64,000 nucleotides of DNA from an uncultured Prevotella sp. (GCA_944320305.1 CALUGW010000006.1:1-64000), one strand, 5' to 3'. Counted from the stretch's first letter, positions 34,718 through 43,909 are shown. The notes: generated by a model not told the origin, from the sequence alone. Numbers and translations: made by a program.

Positions 34718-35881
34718 TTACTTCTGCATGGCGCCCATGCCCTCGGCCTGCTTTATTCTCTTGGCATACTCCTCGGGTGTGATGGGGGTGACGGCGGCTC
34801 CGTCGGTGAGCTTGGTGATGCCGTTGGAGATGTACTTGTCGCCGGCCTTGATGCCTCCGGTCACGATGTAGTTCACTCCGTCGTTCTGCGGCTCGACAGT
34901 AATCTCGGTGTACTTGGCCTTGTTGTCGCTTCCGAGCAGGTAGACGAAGATCTTGTTCTGCAGCTCCACGGTGCAGCTCTTAGGTATGACGAGAGCCTGC
35001 GGGTTGGTGTGCTTGATGACCACTGAGCCTGAGCCGCCGCTCTTGAGCAGGTGCTCGGGGTTGGTGAACTGCGCTATCATCTGCACGCTGCCGGTGGCCT
35101 CGTCGATCACTCCGCTCACCTTGGCCACCTTGCCCTCGTGCTGGTAGGTCGTGCCGTCGGCCAGCTGCAGGTGCACGGGCGGGAACGAGGCTATCATCTT
35201 GTCTGCCGTGCCGGCTGTCTTGGTGAGGTCGAGAATCTCCTTCTCGTTCATCGAGAAGAACACCTCCATGGTGCTGATGTCGGAGATCACCGTCAGCGGC
35301 TCAACGGACGACGCGCTCACGAGCGCCCCCTCGTCGTAGGGCAGTGTGCCCACAACGCCGTTGGCGGGGCTCTTCACGTAGCAGAAGTTGAGGTTCTCCT
35401 TTGCCGAGGCGAGCGACGCCTTGGCCTGGGCGAGCTGTGCCTCGGCGCTCTCATAGGAGTTCTGGGCCGACTGCAGCTCGTATGAGCCTATCACCTTGTT
35501 CGCGAAGAGCTTCTTGCTGTTCTCGTATGTCAGTTTTGCCGTGTTCAGCGCTGCCGAGGCGGTGTTCACGGCGGCCTGTGCCTGGCGCACGGCTGCCTCG
35601 TATGTCACGTTGTCGATGACGAAGAGCAGCTGCCCGGCCTTTACGGTCTGTCCTTCGTTCACGCAGATTTTGGTGATGAAACCCGACACCTTCGGACGGA
35701 TTTCCACATCCTGAATACCCCTGATCACGGCGGGGTAGGTTGACTGCAGCGTGGCGCTCTGCGGTGTCACCGTCTGCACGGGGAAGCTGTTGTCGCCTGT
35801 CATGGCGCCTTTGTTTCCGCAAGAGACGAGAAGAGCGGCAGTTGCCGCAATCAACAACAATTGGTTCTTTTTCATAAACAT
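34718..35881 (-). CDS. RND efflux periplasmic adaptor (AcrA/MFP family)
   Basis: The 387-aa protein is a lipoprotein (AATAALLVSC) linking the RND transporter to the outer-membrane channel. Order: beta-barrel start (VTPQSATLQSTYPAVIRGIQ), lipoyl half (IRPKVSGFITKICVNEGQTV), alpha-hairpin (about 95-165, Ala-rich heptads), second lipoyl half (FCYVKSPANGVVGTLPYDEG), beta-barrel and membrane-proximal domain. Two ATGs two codons apart (35881 and 35875) are possible starts. No regulator gene is adjacent, so control is not visible except for the upstream -7 box. Confidence 0.93.
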   Translation of the reverse strand: MFMKKNQLLLIAATAALLVSCGNKGAMTGDNSFPVQTVTPQSATLQSTYPAVIRGIQDVEIRPKVSGFITKICVNEGQTVKAGQLLFVIDNVTYEAAVRQAQAAVNTASAALNTAKLTYENSKKLFANKVIGSYELQSAQNSYESAEAQLAQAKASLASAKENLNFCYVKSPANGVVGTLPYDEGALVSASSVEPLTVISDISTMEVFFSMNEKEILDLTKTAGTADKMIASFPPVHLQLADGTTYQHEGKVAKVSGVIDEATGSVQMIAQFTNPEHLLKSGGSGSVVIKHTNPQALVIPKSCTVELQNKIFVYLLGSDNKAKYTEITVEPQNDGVNYIVTGGIKAGDKYISNGITKLTDGAAVTPITPEEYAKRIKQAEGMGAMQK

Positions 35882-35971
35882 AAATATATAACGTTATTAA
35901 TTTTGTCCTAATAGGCGGTTCCAAACCCGCGCCGCAGAAAACTTGTCAGGGTGGGTTTGGTTTTCAGGGTG

Positions 35972-35979
35972 CAAAGATA
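35972..35979 (-). promoter_or_regulatory. -7 box of the RND-lpxA operon
   Basis: TATCTTTG on the minus strand, about 90 bases before the adaptor start. It would give a leader of about 85 nt. Confidence 0.55.
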
Positions 35980-36074
35980 CACAGAAAAGACATATTGTAA
36001 ATATGTTGCCGCGCACATTTAACAATCTTTACAGGCGCGTTGTTAACGTGATAAAAATACGGGCGGATGTGTGG

Positions 36075-37508
36075 TTAATTTTTACAAACCAGCCCCATTT
36101 CTCCGGCTTTTTCCACGAGCAGGCGCATGAGCGGCTCGCGCTCGTTGGGCACGCTGTTGTCGAGCACGGCGTCCTTCAGGGCCTGCTTGAGCAGCCCCAC
36201 CTCGCGGCAGGGGGGCAGGCCGAAGAGCCGCATGATCTCGTTGCCGTCGATGCAGGGCTGCAGCAGCCGCTTGTAGTCTTTCTCCTTCAGGTCGGCGAGC
36301 TTCTCGCGCACGGTGCGGAAGTTCTCGAGGAACAGCCGCTTGCGGGCCTCGTTCTTGCTCGTTATGTCGGCCTCGCAGAGCGTCATCAGGTCGTCTATGT
36401 CGTCGCCGGCGTCGTTCATCAGCCGCCTCACGGCGCTGTCCGTCACCTCGTCGTCGGCGATGGCGATGGGGCGCATGTGCAGGTCTACGAGCTTCTGCAC
36501 GTATTTCATCTTGGCGTCGAGCGGCAGCGCCAGGCGGCGGAACACCTGCGGCACCATCTTCGCGCCCACGAAGTTGTGGTTGTGGAACGTCCATCCCTGC
36601 TGCGGGTCCCACCGCTTGCAGCGCGTCTTGCCGATGTCGTGCATCAGGGCGGCCCAGCGCAGCCACAGGCCGGCGCCCTGGCGGCTCACGTTGTCTGTCA
36701 CCTCGAGCGTGTGGTAGAAGTTGTTCTTGTGCGCCCTCTCGCCCCGCCGCTCCACGATGTCGAGCGCGGCCAGCTCCGGCAGTATCAGCGGCAGCAGGCC
36801 GCACCGCTGCAGGTCCACGAAGCCCCGGCTGGGTGCGGCGGTCATCATTATCTTGTTCAGCTCGTCCTTTATGCGCTCGCCGCTCACAATCTTTATGCGG
36901 GCGGCGTTGCGCCCGAGGGCGTCGAATGTCTCGTCGTCGATCATGAAGCTCAGCTGCGCGGCGAAGCGCACGCAGCGCATCATGCGCAGCGGGTCGTCAG
37001 AGAAGGTTATGTCGGGGTCGAGCGGCGTGCGGATGATGCCGTCCTCAAGGTCCTCAATGCCGTAGAACGGATCGACAAGCTCGCCGAAGCGGTCCGCGTT
37101 GAGGCACACGGCCATGGCGTTGATTGTGAAGTCGCGGCGGTTCTGGTCGTCCTCCAGGGTGCCGTCTTCGACCGCGGGCTTGCGCGAGTCGTGGCTGTAG
37201 CTCTCGCGCCGCGCGCCCACGAACTCCACCTCCAGCTCGCGCCACTTCACCTGGGCCGTGCCGAAGTTGCGGAACACCGACAGGCGGGCCTTCCGCCCCA
37301 GCCTCCGCTTAAGCTCCGTGGCGAGGCTTATGCCGCTGCCCACCACCACGATGTCGATGTCGCTTGACGGCCGCTCGAGGAAAAGGTCGCGCACGTATCC
37401 GCCAACGACGTAGCACTCCAGGCCCATGCTGTCGGCCGCTTCTGATATGGTGTGGAATATGTCGCGGTCCAGTGCGGCCGCAAGCTCCCGGTCTGTCAGT
37501 ATCTTCAT
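36075..37508 (-). CDS. cca: CCA tRNA nucleotidyltransferase with HD domain
   Basis: The 477-aa enzyme adds or repairs the CCA end of tRNAs. The nucleotidyltransferase head has the GGxxR motif VVGGYVRDLFLER and catalytic carboxylates SSDIDIVVVGSG (about 48-59), then RRDFTINAMAV and DPLRMMRCVRFAAQL in the neck. The C-terminal half contains an HD phosphohydrolase domain (LMHDIGK, about 283) seen in many bacterial CCA/poly(A) family members. tRNA-Pro in this window carries no encoded CCA, consistent with need for the enzyme. The gene is monocistronic, with a -7 box at 37535-37542 giving a short leader of about 20 nt. Confidence 0.92.
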   Translation of the reverse strand: MKILTDRELAAALDRDIFHTISEAADSMGLECYVVGGYVRDLFLERPSSDIDIVVVGSGISLATELKRRLGRKARLSVFRNFGTAQVKWRELEVEFVGARRESYSHDSRKPAVEDGTLEDDQNRRDFTINAMAVCLNADRFGELVDPFYGIEDLEDGIIRTPLDPDITFSDDPLRMMRCVRFAAQLSFMIDDETFDALGRNAARIKIVSGERIKDELNKIMMTAAPSRGFVDLQRCGLLPLILPELAALDIVERRGERAHKNNFYHTLEVTDNVSRQGAGLWLRWAALMHDIGKTRCKRWDPQQGWTFHNHNFVGAKMVPQVFRRLALPLDAKMKYVQKLVDLHMRPIAIADDEVTDSAVRRLMNDAGDDIDDLMTLCEADITSKNEARKRLFLENFRTVREKLADLKEKDYKRLLQPCIDGNEIMRLFGLPPCREVGLLKQALKDAVLDNSVPNEREPLMRLLVEKAGEMGLVCKN

Positions 37509-37534
37509 TGCTTCTCGGCTGTTTTTTCAGGCTG

Positions 37535-37542
37535 CAAAGGTA
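37535..37542 (-). promoter_or_regulatory. -7 box of cca
   Basis: TACCTTTG on the minus strand followed by GCAG, 27 bases before the cca start. Confidence 0.55.
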
Positions 37543-37559
37543 GTGCAATTTTTCCAATT

Positions 37560-37885
37560 TCGCGGCCTTTTGCCCGGCGTTTTTCCTGTCGGGGCGGGGC
37601 GGGCGGCATGATTCGCGGCAGTTCAGGCGGCGCCAAAAAACGTTAAACCGCGCGGGGCCGTAGCACCGCCTTTAGGGTGGCCCCGGCGCCTCTTGCGCGG
37701 CAATCTGCCGCACGGATAGCGCCACCGCAGCGCGTCAGGCCGGTTCGGGGCGCAAATACGCCGCTCCGGCGCGTGCGGCCTTAATGTGCTGGTTGCCAGA
37801 CGCTTGCGCTCCGCATGACCGTCGGGGCGCGGTTTGCAGGCGCGAAAAATCCTTTGATTATCGTCCGAAACACCCGGATTTGTGG
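37560..37885. other. Gene-free GC-rich intergenic stretch
   Basis: No plausible gene or promoter. Short GC-rich self-complementary runs occur (for example around 37665-37690), but nothing I can assign. The right end passes into repeat copy F. Confidence 0.4.
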
Positions 37886-38040
37886 CAGGAAGGGGATGCG
37901 AAACGTGCCGTTTCGGCCTGCGATATGGCCTGTTTCGGCTTGCGATATGGGGCATGTTGCAATGCGGAATGGCCTATATTGCAAAAAGAGGAGGGCGGAG
38001 CGGGGCTGCCGGGCGGGTTTTCTGGCGTTTCCGCCCGGTG
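37886..38040 (+). repeat. Dispersed intergenic element, partial copy F (22-nt array plus tail hairpin)
   Basis: Four exact 22-nt units run 37893-37980, closing with GCAAAAAGAGG. The tail hairpin CCGGGCGG (38009-38016) / CCGCCCGG (38031-38038) has a TTTTCT-type loop like copies B and C but a different stem sequence. The conserved head is absent or too degraded to see. It lies upstream of the small lipoprotein gene. Confidence 0.65.
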
Positions 38041-38180
38041 TTTTTCTCTGGAAGGCGCGTGCGGTTTGTAAAGAAAAACGAACGCCGTTTGTGCGCAAGA
38101 GGAGATTCCGGGCGCCGGCGGCAAAGGTTAACAACGGTTAATCTGCGGCGCGTTCTGTGCGGAATGACGGCAATAAGACG

Positions 38181-38188
38181 TATATTTG
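38181..38188 (+). promoter_or_regulatory. -7 box of the small lipoprotein gene
   Basis: TATATTTG followed by GCAG, 38 bases before the start at 38226. Confidence 0.55.
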
Positions 38189-38225
38189 CAGTGGATTATC
38201 GGAAACATACAAACACCCCACAGCG

Positions 38226-38690
38226 ATGAAGAAACACGCAACTGCACTATTTTTGGCCGCCGCCCTGCTTGCGGCCTGCGGCCCTGGCGAGGAGGAGCGC
38301 GCCGCCGCCCGCATGGTGGACCGCGCCGAGGCCGAGTTTGCCGCTGGGCAGCATGCCAAGGCGCTGCTCACCATCGACTCCATGCGCCACGCCTATCCCG
38401 GCGCCATCGACGCCCGCAAGCGCGCCCTGAAGCTGCACCAGGACATCTCGCTGCGCCAGGCGCAGGACGACCTGGCGCTGACGGACAGCGCCCTGCAGGC
38501 CGTCAAGCGCGAGTATGACACGCTGAAAGTGAAGGTCGAGGCCGACCGCGCCGCCCTGCGGGCCACCGAGGCCGAGCTGCACCGCCTCAACCTGACGCGC
38601 GTCAGGATGGACTCGCTCCAGGTGCGCTTCGACGTGCAGTGCGCCAAGATAAAGTACATACACAAGAAGCAGAAGGAGGACGCTGAGTAG
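38226..38690 (+). CDS. Small coiled-coil lipoprotein
   Basis: The 154-aa product begins with a lipoprotein signal (LFLAAALLAAC, lipobox LAAC). Residues 30-70 form helices with a TPR-like flavour (AEAEFAAGQHAKALLTIDSM), and residues 80-150 are a charged coiled coil (ALQAVKREYDTLKVKVEADR). It would be anchored in a membrane facing the periplasm. Similar proteins are widespread in Bacteroidales with no known function. An in-frame ATG 23 codons upstream lies before the -7 box and would hide the signal, so 38226 is preferred. No operon partner; the next gene has its own promoter. Confidence 0.7.
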   Translation: MKKHATALFLAAALLAACGPGEEERAAARMVDRAEAEFAAGQHAKALLTIDSMRHAYPGAIDARKRALKLHQDISLRQAQDDLALTDSALQAVKREYDTLKVKVEADRAALRATEAELHRLNLTRVRMDSLQVRFDVQCAKIKYIHKKQKEDAE

Positions 38691-38836
38691 AGGGGGCGCG
38701 GCGCCCCGGCCGCGCCTACTGCAGCCTGCCGGTGTCTATTTCCTTTTCAGTCCATGGCGGGCATTGGGGCTTTTGCCTTGTGTTAAATATGGCTTTAAAA
38801 GACCTGGCAACGGCTGTCGGTTAGGGCTTTCTTTAG

Positions 38837-38844
38837 TATTTTTG
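38837..38844 (+). promoter_or_regulatory. -7 box of the small membrane protein gene
   Basis: TATTTTTG, 19 bases before the start at 38863. It rules out the earlier in-frame ATG at 38764. Confidence 0.5.
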
Positions 38845-38862
38845 TATCGAAAAGTATTGAAT

Positions 38863-39108
38863 ATGGGCAATTTCGCAAGACAGCAGGAAGTGCGTAGGGA
38901 GACAACTGAAAAAGAGAAACTGAGCCGTGAGACATTGGGCAAGTTTTTTTTCGACCTGGCAAAACTCGTCTTCACCGCGATGGCGTTGGTAGGGGGCGTG
39001 TCGCTGATAATAGACGAGCCGCAGACAAAGCAAGGCGTGTTGGCCGTGATGGGAATACTTCTCACATACACGTTTGCGATAATAGGCTATAAAATCCTTA
39101 AAAGATAG
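38863..39108 (+). CDS. Small two-helix membrane protein (DUF6722-like)
   Basis: The 81-aa protein has a charged N-terminus (residues 1-28), then two transmembrane segments: LAKLVFTAMALVGGVSLII (about 32-50) and GVLAVMGILLTYTFAIIGY (about 58-77), ending KILKR. I associate the pattern with the DUF6722 group of Bacteroidales, from memory and not firmly. Both termini are likely cytoplasmic. It begins 19 bases after a -7 box and is followed 4 bp later by a 34-codon membrane-peptide gene. Confidence 0.6.
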   Translation: MGNFARQQEVRRETTEKEKLSRETLGKFFFDLAKLVFTAMALVGGVSLIIDEPQTKQGVLAVMGILLTYTFAIIGYKILKR

Positions 39109-39112
39109 AATT

Positions 39113-39217
39113 ATGGACTTTCTTATCATATTGTTTTCGATATGCCTTGTCATTGGCATCGGCATTTTGCTCTGGTTCAGGACCCCTAATGGGAAGAAAT
39201 GGCTGGCCGGTTTATAA
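39113..39217 (+). CDS. 34-aa single-pass membrane peptide
   Basis: The frame reads MDFLIILFSICLVIGIGILL then WFRTPNGKKWLAGL. It is one hydrophobic helix followed by a basic tail, which predicts an N-out or short N-terminal membrane peptide with its C-terminus in the cytoplasm. It starts 4 bp after the preceding small membrane protein gene, so the two are probably co-translated. No family is recognised. The well-formed helix plus positive-inside tail argues for a real gene despite its size. Confidence 0.45.
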   Translation: MDFLIILFSICLVIGIGILLWFRTPNGKKWLAGL

Positions 39218-39290
39218 ATACGCCCGCCGCGGCAAGCCCCGCGGCAGGCCAAAAAACAAGCATATATTTGGTGTTTTCAGCGGAAATGCC

Positions 39291-39298
39291 TAATTTTG
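39291..39298 (+). promoter_or_regulatory. -7 box of the DUF1599-DoxX pair
   Basis: TAATTTTG within CGGAAATGCCTAATTTTGCA (39281-39300). The identical 20-mer lies on the minus strand at 51224-51243 before dedA. The start codon is 23 bases downstream. Confidence 0.55.
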
Positions 39299-39320
39299 CA
39301 TCGAACATTTGAACAAGAGA

Positions 39321-39872
39321 ATGTCAACAACCGCGACAGAGACAGACAGACAGTTTGAGCAGGTGATGGCCGAGTGCCGCGCGATTTTCGACAAGAAGCT
39401 GCGCGACTATGGCGCCTCGTGGCGCATGCTGCGCCCCCAGTCGCTCACGGACCAGCTGCTCATCAAGGCCAGGCGCATACGCAGTCTGGAGATAAAGAGG
39501 GAGTCGCTCGTGGGCGAGGGCATCAGGCCTGAGTTCATCGCGCTCGTCAACTACGGGCTGGTGGGCGTCATACAGGTGGAGCGCGGCTTCGCCGACACTG
39601 TGGACATGGGCGCCGACGAGGCCCTGGCCCTCTACGACCATTACGCCGCCGAGGCTCTCGGCCTGATGCAGCGCAAGAACCACGACTACGACGAGGCGTG
39701 GCGCCAGATGCGCGTCAGCAGCTACACCGACTTCATCCTGACGAAGATTGAGCGCGTCAAGGAAATCGAGGACAACGGCGGGCGCACCGCCGTGAGCGAG
39801 GGAGTGGTGTCTAACTATATGGACATTATCAACTACGCCGTCTTCGGCGCCATAAAGCTCGGCGGGCACTGA
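39321..39872 (+). CDS. DUF1599 domain-containing protein
   Basis: The 183-aa protein has two copies of a similar unit: residues 10-85 (DKKLRDYGASWRMLRPQSLT, DQLLIKARRIRSLE) and 100-183 (KNHDYDEAWRQMRVSSYTDF, ILTKIERVKEIED). This is the DUF1599 pattern, a domain linked by others to nucleotide modification. It is soluble and its activity is unknown. The ATG at 39321 is preferred to a TTG four codons upstream. Four bases separate it from the DoxX gene, so the pair forms an operon; the same pairing is common in Bacteroidales as far as I recall. Confidence 0.8.
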   Translation: MSTTATETDRQFEQVMAECRAIFDKKLRDYGASWRMLRPQSLTDQLLIKARRIRSLEIKRESLVGEGIRPEFIALVNYGLVGVIQVERGFADTVDMGADEALALYDHYAAEALGLMQRKNHDYDEAWRQMRVSSYTDFILTKIERVKEIEDNGGRTAVSEGVVSNYMDIINYAVFGAIKLGGH

Positions 39873-39876
39873 CGTC

Positions 39877-41325
39877 ATGGAGCGGCTGAACCCCAAGGCC
39901 AGAATAGCGGCGGTCAACGTGTGCCGCCTGCTCACGGCGGCCACGTTCATACTGTCGGGCTTCGTCAAGGCCGTCGACCCCACGGGCACGCAGTACAAGA
40001 TACGCGACTATCTGGAGGCCTGGCACATGGCGCAGCACGTTCCCGACGTGCTCATGCTGGCGGCCTCCGTGGCCCTGTCGGCGGCAGAGTTCGTGCTGGG
40101 CGTGTGCCTGCTCTTCGCCATGCACCGGCGTCTGGCCTCCAGGCTCACGCTCGCCGTGATGGCCGTGCTCACGCCGCTCACGCTGTGGCTGGCCCTGGCC
40201 AACCCCATCAGCGACTGCGGCTGCTTCGGCGACGCGGTCAAGCTGACCAACTGGCAGACATTCTGGAAAAACGTCGTCCTGCTGGCCTGCGCCGCCGTGC
40301 TGGCGCTCAGGCCGGCCGACATGATGAGGTTCATCAGCCGCACCAACCAGTGGATAGTGGTCAATTACAGCGCGCTGTTCATCCTGGCTGTGTCGGGAGT
40401 GAGCCTGTACTATCTGCCGCAGTTCGACTTCCGCCCCTACCGCGTGGGCGCCAGCATACGCCAGGGCATGGAGATACCGCCCGGAGCGCCCCTGCCGCAG
40501 TTTGAGACCACGTTCATACTCGAGAAGAACGGCCAGCGCCGCGAGTTCACGCTCGACAACTATCCGGACTCCACCTGGACGTTCGTCGACAGCCGCACGG
40601 TGCAGACGGCGGAGGGATATGTGCCGCCGATACACGACTTCTCGATAGTGCGCCGCCCCGACGGCGAGGACATCACGCGGCAGGTGCTGGCCGACCCGGG
40701 CTACACCTTCCTGCTCATCGCGCCTCACCTCGAGCTGGCCGACGACAGCCGCTTCGACCTGCTCAACGAGATATATGAGTATTCGCTGGAATACGGCTAC
40801 CCGTTCTACTGCCTCACGGCAAGCTCTGACAGGGCGGTGGAAGTGTGGCGCGAGATGACCGGGGCCGAATATCCGTTCTGCTCGACCGACGCCACCACGC
40901 TCCAGACCGTCATCAGGAGCAATCCGGGGCTGGTGCTGATAAAGGACGGAACCGTGATACGCAAGTGGAGCCACAACAACCTGCCCGGCGACGGGCAGCT
41001 CGACGGGCCGCTCGACCGCATCGCCTCCGGGCAAATGCCGGAGCGGTCGGTGTCGGCCCGCGTGGCCGGGATTGTGGGCTGGTTCTTCATACCGCTGCTG
41101 CTGCTCACCCTGGCCGACCGCCTCTGGGCGTGGACGCGCTACGTGAGGCGCGGCCCAAAGGCGCCGCAGACGGCGCCCGACCGCACGAATACACAACAAA
41201 ACATAACATCTTTAAAAACAGAAGAACATGAGAAAGAAAATCGTAGCAGGCAACTGGAAGATGAACATGAACCTGCAGGACGGAGTGGCTCTGGCAAAGG
41301 AGCTGAACGACACACTGAAAGCTGA
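39877..41325 (+). CDS. DoxX/MauE-like integral membrane protein
   Basis: The 482-aa protein has four N-terminal transmembrane helices (residues 12-145) with [20 protein letters not shown], the cysteine signature of MauE/DoxX-type thiol-redox membrane proteins. A fifth helix lies near 165. Residues 190-390 form an extracytoplasmic domain with a thioredoxin-like flavour ([25 protein letters not shown]). A last helix at about 392-412 ends in a basic segment. The frame does not stop there: it runs on through the tpiA leader and 98 bp into tpiA. The final 40 residues (from about TNTQQNITS) are polar, unlike family members, and may reflect loss of a stop. Confidence 0.75.
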   Translation: MERLNPKARIAAVNVCRLLTAATFILSGFVKAVDPTGTQYKIRDYLEAWHMAQHVPDVLMLAASVALSAAEFVLGVCLLFAMHRRLASRLTLAVMAVLTPLTLWLALANPISDCGCFGDAVKLTNWQTFWKNVVLLACAAVLALRPADMMRFISRTNQWIVVNYSALFILAVSGVSLYYLPQFDFRPYRVGASIRQGMEIPPGAPLPQFETTFILEKNGQRREFTLDNYPDSTWTFVDSRTVQTAEGYVPPIHDFSIVRRPDGEDITRQVLADPGYTFLLIAPHLELADDSRFDLLNEIYEYSLEYGYPFYCLTASSDRAVEVWREMTGAEYPFCSTDATTLQTVIRSNPGLVLIKDGTVIRKWSHNNLPGDGQLDGPLDRIASGQMPERSVSARVAGIVGWFFIPLLLLTLADRLWAWTRYVRRGPKAPQTAPDRTNTQQNITSLKTEEHEKENRSRQLEDEHEPAGRSGSGKGAERHTES

Positions 41326-41986
41326 AAAGCCCAACTGCGGCGTGATCATCTGCACGCCATTCATCCATCTGGCCAGCATCGCGCAGTTCCTCGACCAGAG
41401 CGTCATCGGACTCGGCGCCGAGAACTGCGCCGACAAGGAAAAGGGCGCCTACACCGGCGAGGTGTCTGCCGAGATGGTGAAGAGCACAGGCGCACAGTAC
41501 GTCATACTGGGCCACTCAGAGCGCCGCGGATACTACGGCGAGACTCCCGAAATACTGAAGGAGAAGGTGCTGCTGGCTCTGAAGAACGGCCTGAAGGTCA
41601 TCTTCTGCATCGGCGAGAGCCTTGAGGAGCGCGAGGCAAACAAGCAGAACGAGGTGGTGAAGGCAGAGCTTGAGGGCAGCGTGTTCAACCTCAGCGCCGA
41701 GGAGTTCAAGAACATCATCATCGCCTACGAGCCAATCTGGGCCATCGGCACGGGCAAGACAGCCACCGCCGAGCAGGCTGAGGAGATTCACGCCTACATA
41801 CGCAGTGTCGTCGCCGCACACTACGGAGAGGCCGTTGCCGACGAGACAACAATCCTCTACGGCGGAAGCTGCAAGGCAAGCAACGCGCCCGAGCTGTTCG
41901 CAAAGCCCGACATCGACGGCGGACTCATCGGCGGAGCGTCGCTCAAGGCCGCTGACTTCAAGGGCATCATCGACGCCTGGAAATAA
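41228..41986 (+). CDS. tpiA: Triosephosphate isomerase
   Basis: The 252-aa glycolytic enzyme interconverts dihydroxyacetone phosphate and glyceraldehyde-3-phosphate. All key motifs are present: GNWKMN with catalytic Lys (residue 10 region), GHSERR with catalytic His (about 97), [13 protein letters not shown] with catalytic Glu (about 168; loop 6 follows) and the phosphate-binding [12 protein letters not shown] and IGGASLK. The length is standard. Its start lies inside the 3' end of the DoxX-like frame. A strong GC hairpin follows at 42003-42042. Lower-variability codon use fits a highly expressed gene. Confidence 0.97.
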   Translation: MRKKIVAGNWKMNMNLQDGVALAKELNDTLKAEKPNCGVIICTPFIHLASIAQFLDQSVIGLGAENCADKEKGAYTGEVSAEMVKSTGAQYVILGHSERRGYYGETPEILKEKVLLALKNGLKVIFCIGESLEEREANKQNEVVKAELEGSVFNLSAEEFKNIIIAYEPIWAIGTGKTATAEQAEEIHAYIRSVVAAHYGEAVADETTILYGGSCKASNAPELFAKPDIDGGLIGGASLKAADFKGIIDAWK

Positions 41987-42002
41987 CAACAATCTGTCTG
42001 CC

Positions 42003-42068
42003 GGAGGTCGGCGGGCGCGCCACGGCACGCCCGCCGACCTCCGCAGGCTGTGCTTTTCTTAATTTTTT
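42003..42068 (+). terminator. Terminator-like hairpin after tpiA
   Basis: A 15-bp perfect stem (42003-42017 with 42028-42042, GGAGGTCGGCGGGCG and its complement) is followed by T-rich sequence (TTTTCTTAATTTTTTT). Confidence 0.65.
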
Positions 42069-42078
42069 TGAACCGTAA

Positions 42079-42669
42079 ATGAAACAATTCGCCGCTGTTA
42101 TAACAATTCTCGCCTGCCTGGCGCTGTCCGGCCGGGCACAGACATTCACCGAACGACTGCAGAAAAAGGTTGCGGGCCAGGGCACGGTGACAATCCACCA
42201 GGATGCCGGCATCGACGAATTGGTAAACGGAACGGCGGGCAGGATAACGGCGTCGGACCCTGCCGCCCCGTCTGCGCGGCAGGAGGCACGCCCAGCCAAA
42301 AGCTCCGCCGGAGCGGCAGCGCGCCGCGAGGCAACCGGCGCCGAGCCGTCTGAAGGGACCGGGGCTCCCGCCGTAGACACCCGCAAGAAAGTGATGCGCG
42401 GGGCATACAGGGTGAACGGATTCCGCGTGCAGGCCTTCGCCGGAGGCAACACGCGCCGCGACAGGCAGCGGGCCGAGCAGATAGGCAATAACATCAAGCA
42501 GCATTTTCCCGACCAGCCGGTCTATGTGCACTTCTACACTCCCAGGTGGATCTGCCGCGTGGGCAACTACCGCACCTACGAGGAGGCGCACCAGATGCTC
42601 ACCGAGCTGCGCAAGCTCGGCTACAAGCAGGCACTGATAGTGAAGGGGAAAATCACAATCCAATATTGA
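42079..42669 (+). CDS. SPOR domain-containing secreted protein
   Basis: The 196-aa protein has a signal peptide ([14 protein letters not shown]). A low-complexity Ala/Pro/Arg linker spans residues 50-105. The C-terminal SPOR domain (about 112-190) reads [40 protein letters not shown] and [18 protein letters not shown] domains bind denuded peptidoglycan at the septum, so a periplasmic cell-wall role is likely. It lies between tpiA and folE and ends 5 bp before folE. Confidence 0.85.
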   Translation: MKQFAAVITILACLALSGRAQTFTERLQKKVAGQGTVTIHQDAGIDELVNGTAGRITASDPAAPSARQEARPAKSSAGAAARREATGAEPSEGTGAPAVDTRKKVMRGAYRVNGFRVQAFAGGNTRRDRQRAEQIGNNIKQHFPDQPVYVHFYTPRWICRVGNYRTYEEAHQMLTELRKLGYKQALIVKGKITIQY

Positions 42670-42674
42670 TCACA

Positions 42675-43256
42675 ATGAATCCTGAAACAGAATACCGTGA
42701 CGGCATCGAGGAGCTGGCGTCACATTACAAGAGCGTGCTGTCTCTGCTGGGCGAAGACCCGGAGCGCGAGGGGCTGCTGAAGACGCCTGTGCGCGTGGCC
42801 AAGGCCATGCAGGTGCTCACGCGCGGCTACTCGATGGACGCCCACAAGGTGCTCACCGACGCGCTCTTCAAGGAGGACTACAGCCAGATGGTCATCGTCA
42901 AGGACATCGACTTCTTCTCGCTCTGTGAGCACCATATGCTGCCGTTCTACGGCAAGGCGCACGTGGCCTACATCCCCAACGGCTACATTACCGGCCTGAG
43001 CAAGATTGCCCGCGTCGTTGACATCTACTCACACCGCCTCCAGGTGCAGGAGCGCATGACCCTGCAGATTAAGGAGTGCATCGAGCAGACGCTCCGCCCG
43101 CTCGGCGTGATGGTGGTGGTGGAGGCCCGCCATATGTGCATGCAGATGCGCGGAGTGGAGAAGCAGAACGCCATAACGACCACAAGCGACTTCTCTGGCG
43201 CGTTCAACCAGGCCAAGACGCGCCAGGAGTTTATGAACCTCATCCACAGCAAATAA
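42675..43256 (+). CDS. folE: GTP cyclohydrolase I
   Basis: The 193-aa enzyme converts GTP to 7,8-dihydroneopterin triphosphate, the first step of folate (tetrahydrofolate) synthesis. Zinc ligands and signature are present: [20 protein letters not shown] (Cys and His residues) and the later Cys in [40 protein letters not shown] is the conserved mid-block. The start follows the SPOR gene by 5 bp, so the two are likely co-transcribed. A bidirectional hairpin terminator follows. Confidence 0.96.
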   Translation: MNPETEYRDGIEELASHYKSVLSLLGEDPEREGLLKTPVRVAKAMQVLTRGYSMDAHKVLTDALFKEDYSQMVIVKDIDFFSLCEHHMLPFYGKAHVAYIPNGYITGLSKIARVVDIYSHRLQVQERMTLQIKECIEQTLRPLGVMVVVEARHMCMQMRGVEKQNAITTTSDFSGAFNQAKTRQEFMNLIHSK

Positions 43257-43278
43257 TCGCCTGGCGGACTCCGCCGGT

Positions 43279-43332
43279 CAGACGCCGGGGGCGGGAAGGG
43301 CAGAACTGTGCCCCCACCGCCCCCGGCGTCTG
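43279..43332. terminator. Bidirectional hairpin between folE and ogt
   Basis: CAGACGCCGGGGGCGG (43279-43294) pairs perfectly with its complement at 43317-43332. It separates two convergent genes; the T-tract is weak on either side. Confidence 0.6.
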
Positions 43333-43350
43333 GCTGTTGCTCCGTGTCGC

Positions 43351-43863
43351 TCAGCGTTTCCCCTGCTCCATGCCGAGCAGGAACCGCTTTGCTTCAAGAC
43401 CGCCGCCGAAGCCCGTCAGAGAGCCGTCGGCGCCTATGACGCGGTGGCACGGCGCGAAGATACATATGGCGTTGGCGCCGTTGGCGTTGGCCACGGCACG
43501 CACAGACGTGGGCATCCCGATCCTTGAGGCCAGCGTTCCGTAAGAGATGGTGCTGCCGTAGGGTATGTTAAGAAGCTCATGCCACACCACCTTTTGGAAC
43601 TCAGTGCCGGCGAAAAGCAGCGGAACGCTGAACTCACGCCGCCTGCCGCTGAAGTATTCGTCCAATTGCCGGGCGGCTTCTCCTGTCGTTTCCGTCGCCC
43701 CCTCACGGAACTCCGCCTTAAGTGCGGCCCTGAGCCTGCGCCCGACACGGCCCGGATGCAGCTCGCTTGTCCAGTTGCACAGGCAGAGCCTGCCGCCGAG
43801 CGAGCCGAGAACCAGCTCGCCGCAGGGGCTTTGGTAAAGGCGGGTTATGATTCCTTCGGCCAT
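43351..43863 (-). CDS. ogt: Methylated-DNA--protein-cysteine S-methyltransferase
   Basis: The 170-aa protein removes alkyl groups from O6-alkylguanine in DNA in a suicide reaction. The acceptor cysteine lies in PCHRVIGADGSLTGFGGG (about residues 137-154), and the HTH recognition block YGSTISYGTLASRIGMPTSV precedes it. The N-terminal domain is present (residues 1-80). It ends near the folE terminator and starts 46 bases from the MFS stop upstream on the same strand. Confidence 0.93.
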   Translation of the reverse strand: MAEGIITRLYQSPCGELVLGSLGGRLCLCNWTSELHPGRVGRRLRAALKAEFREGATETTGEAARQLDEYFSGRRREFSVPLLFAGTEFQKVVWHELLNIPYGSTISYGTLASRIGMPTSVRAVANANGANAICIFAPCHRVIGADGSLTGFGGGLEAKRFLLGMEQGKR

Positions 43864-43909
43864 GTCTCAGTCTTTTTCTTTATGGTTGTCACCGTGTCTG
43901 CCGCCGCTG

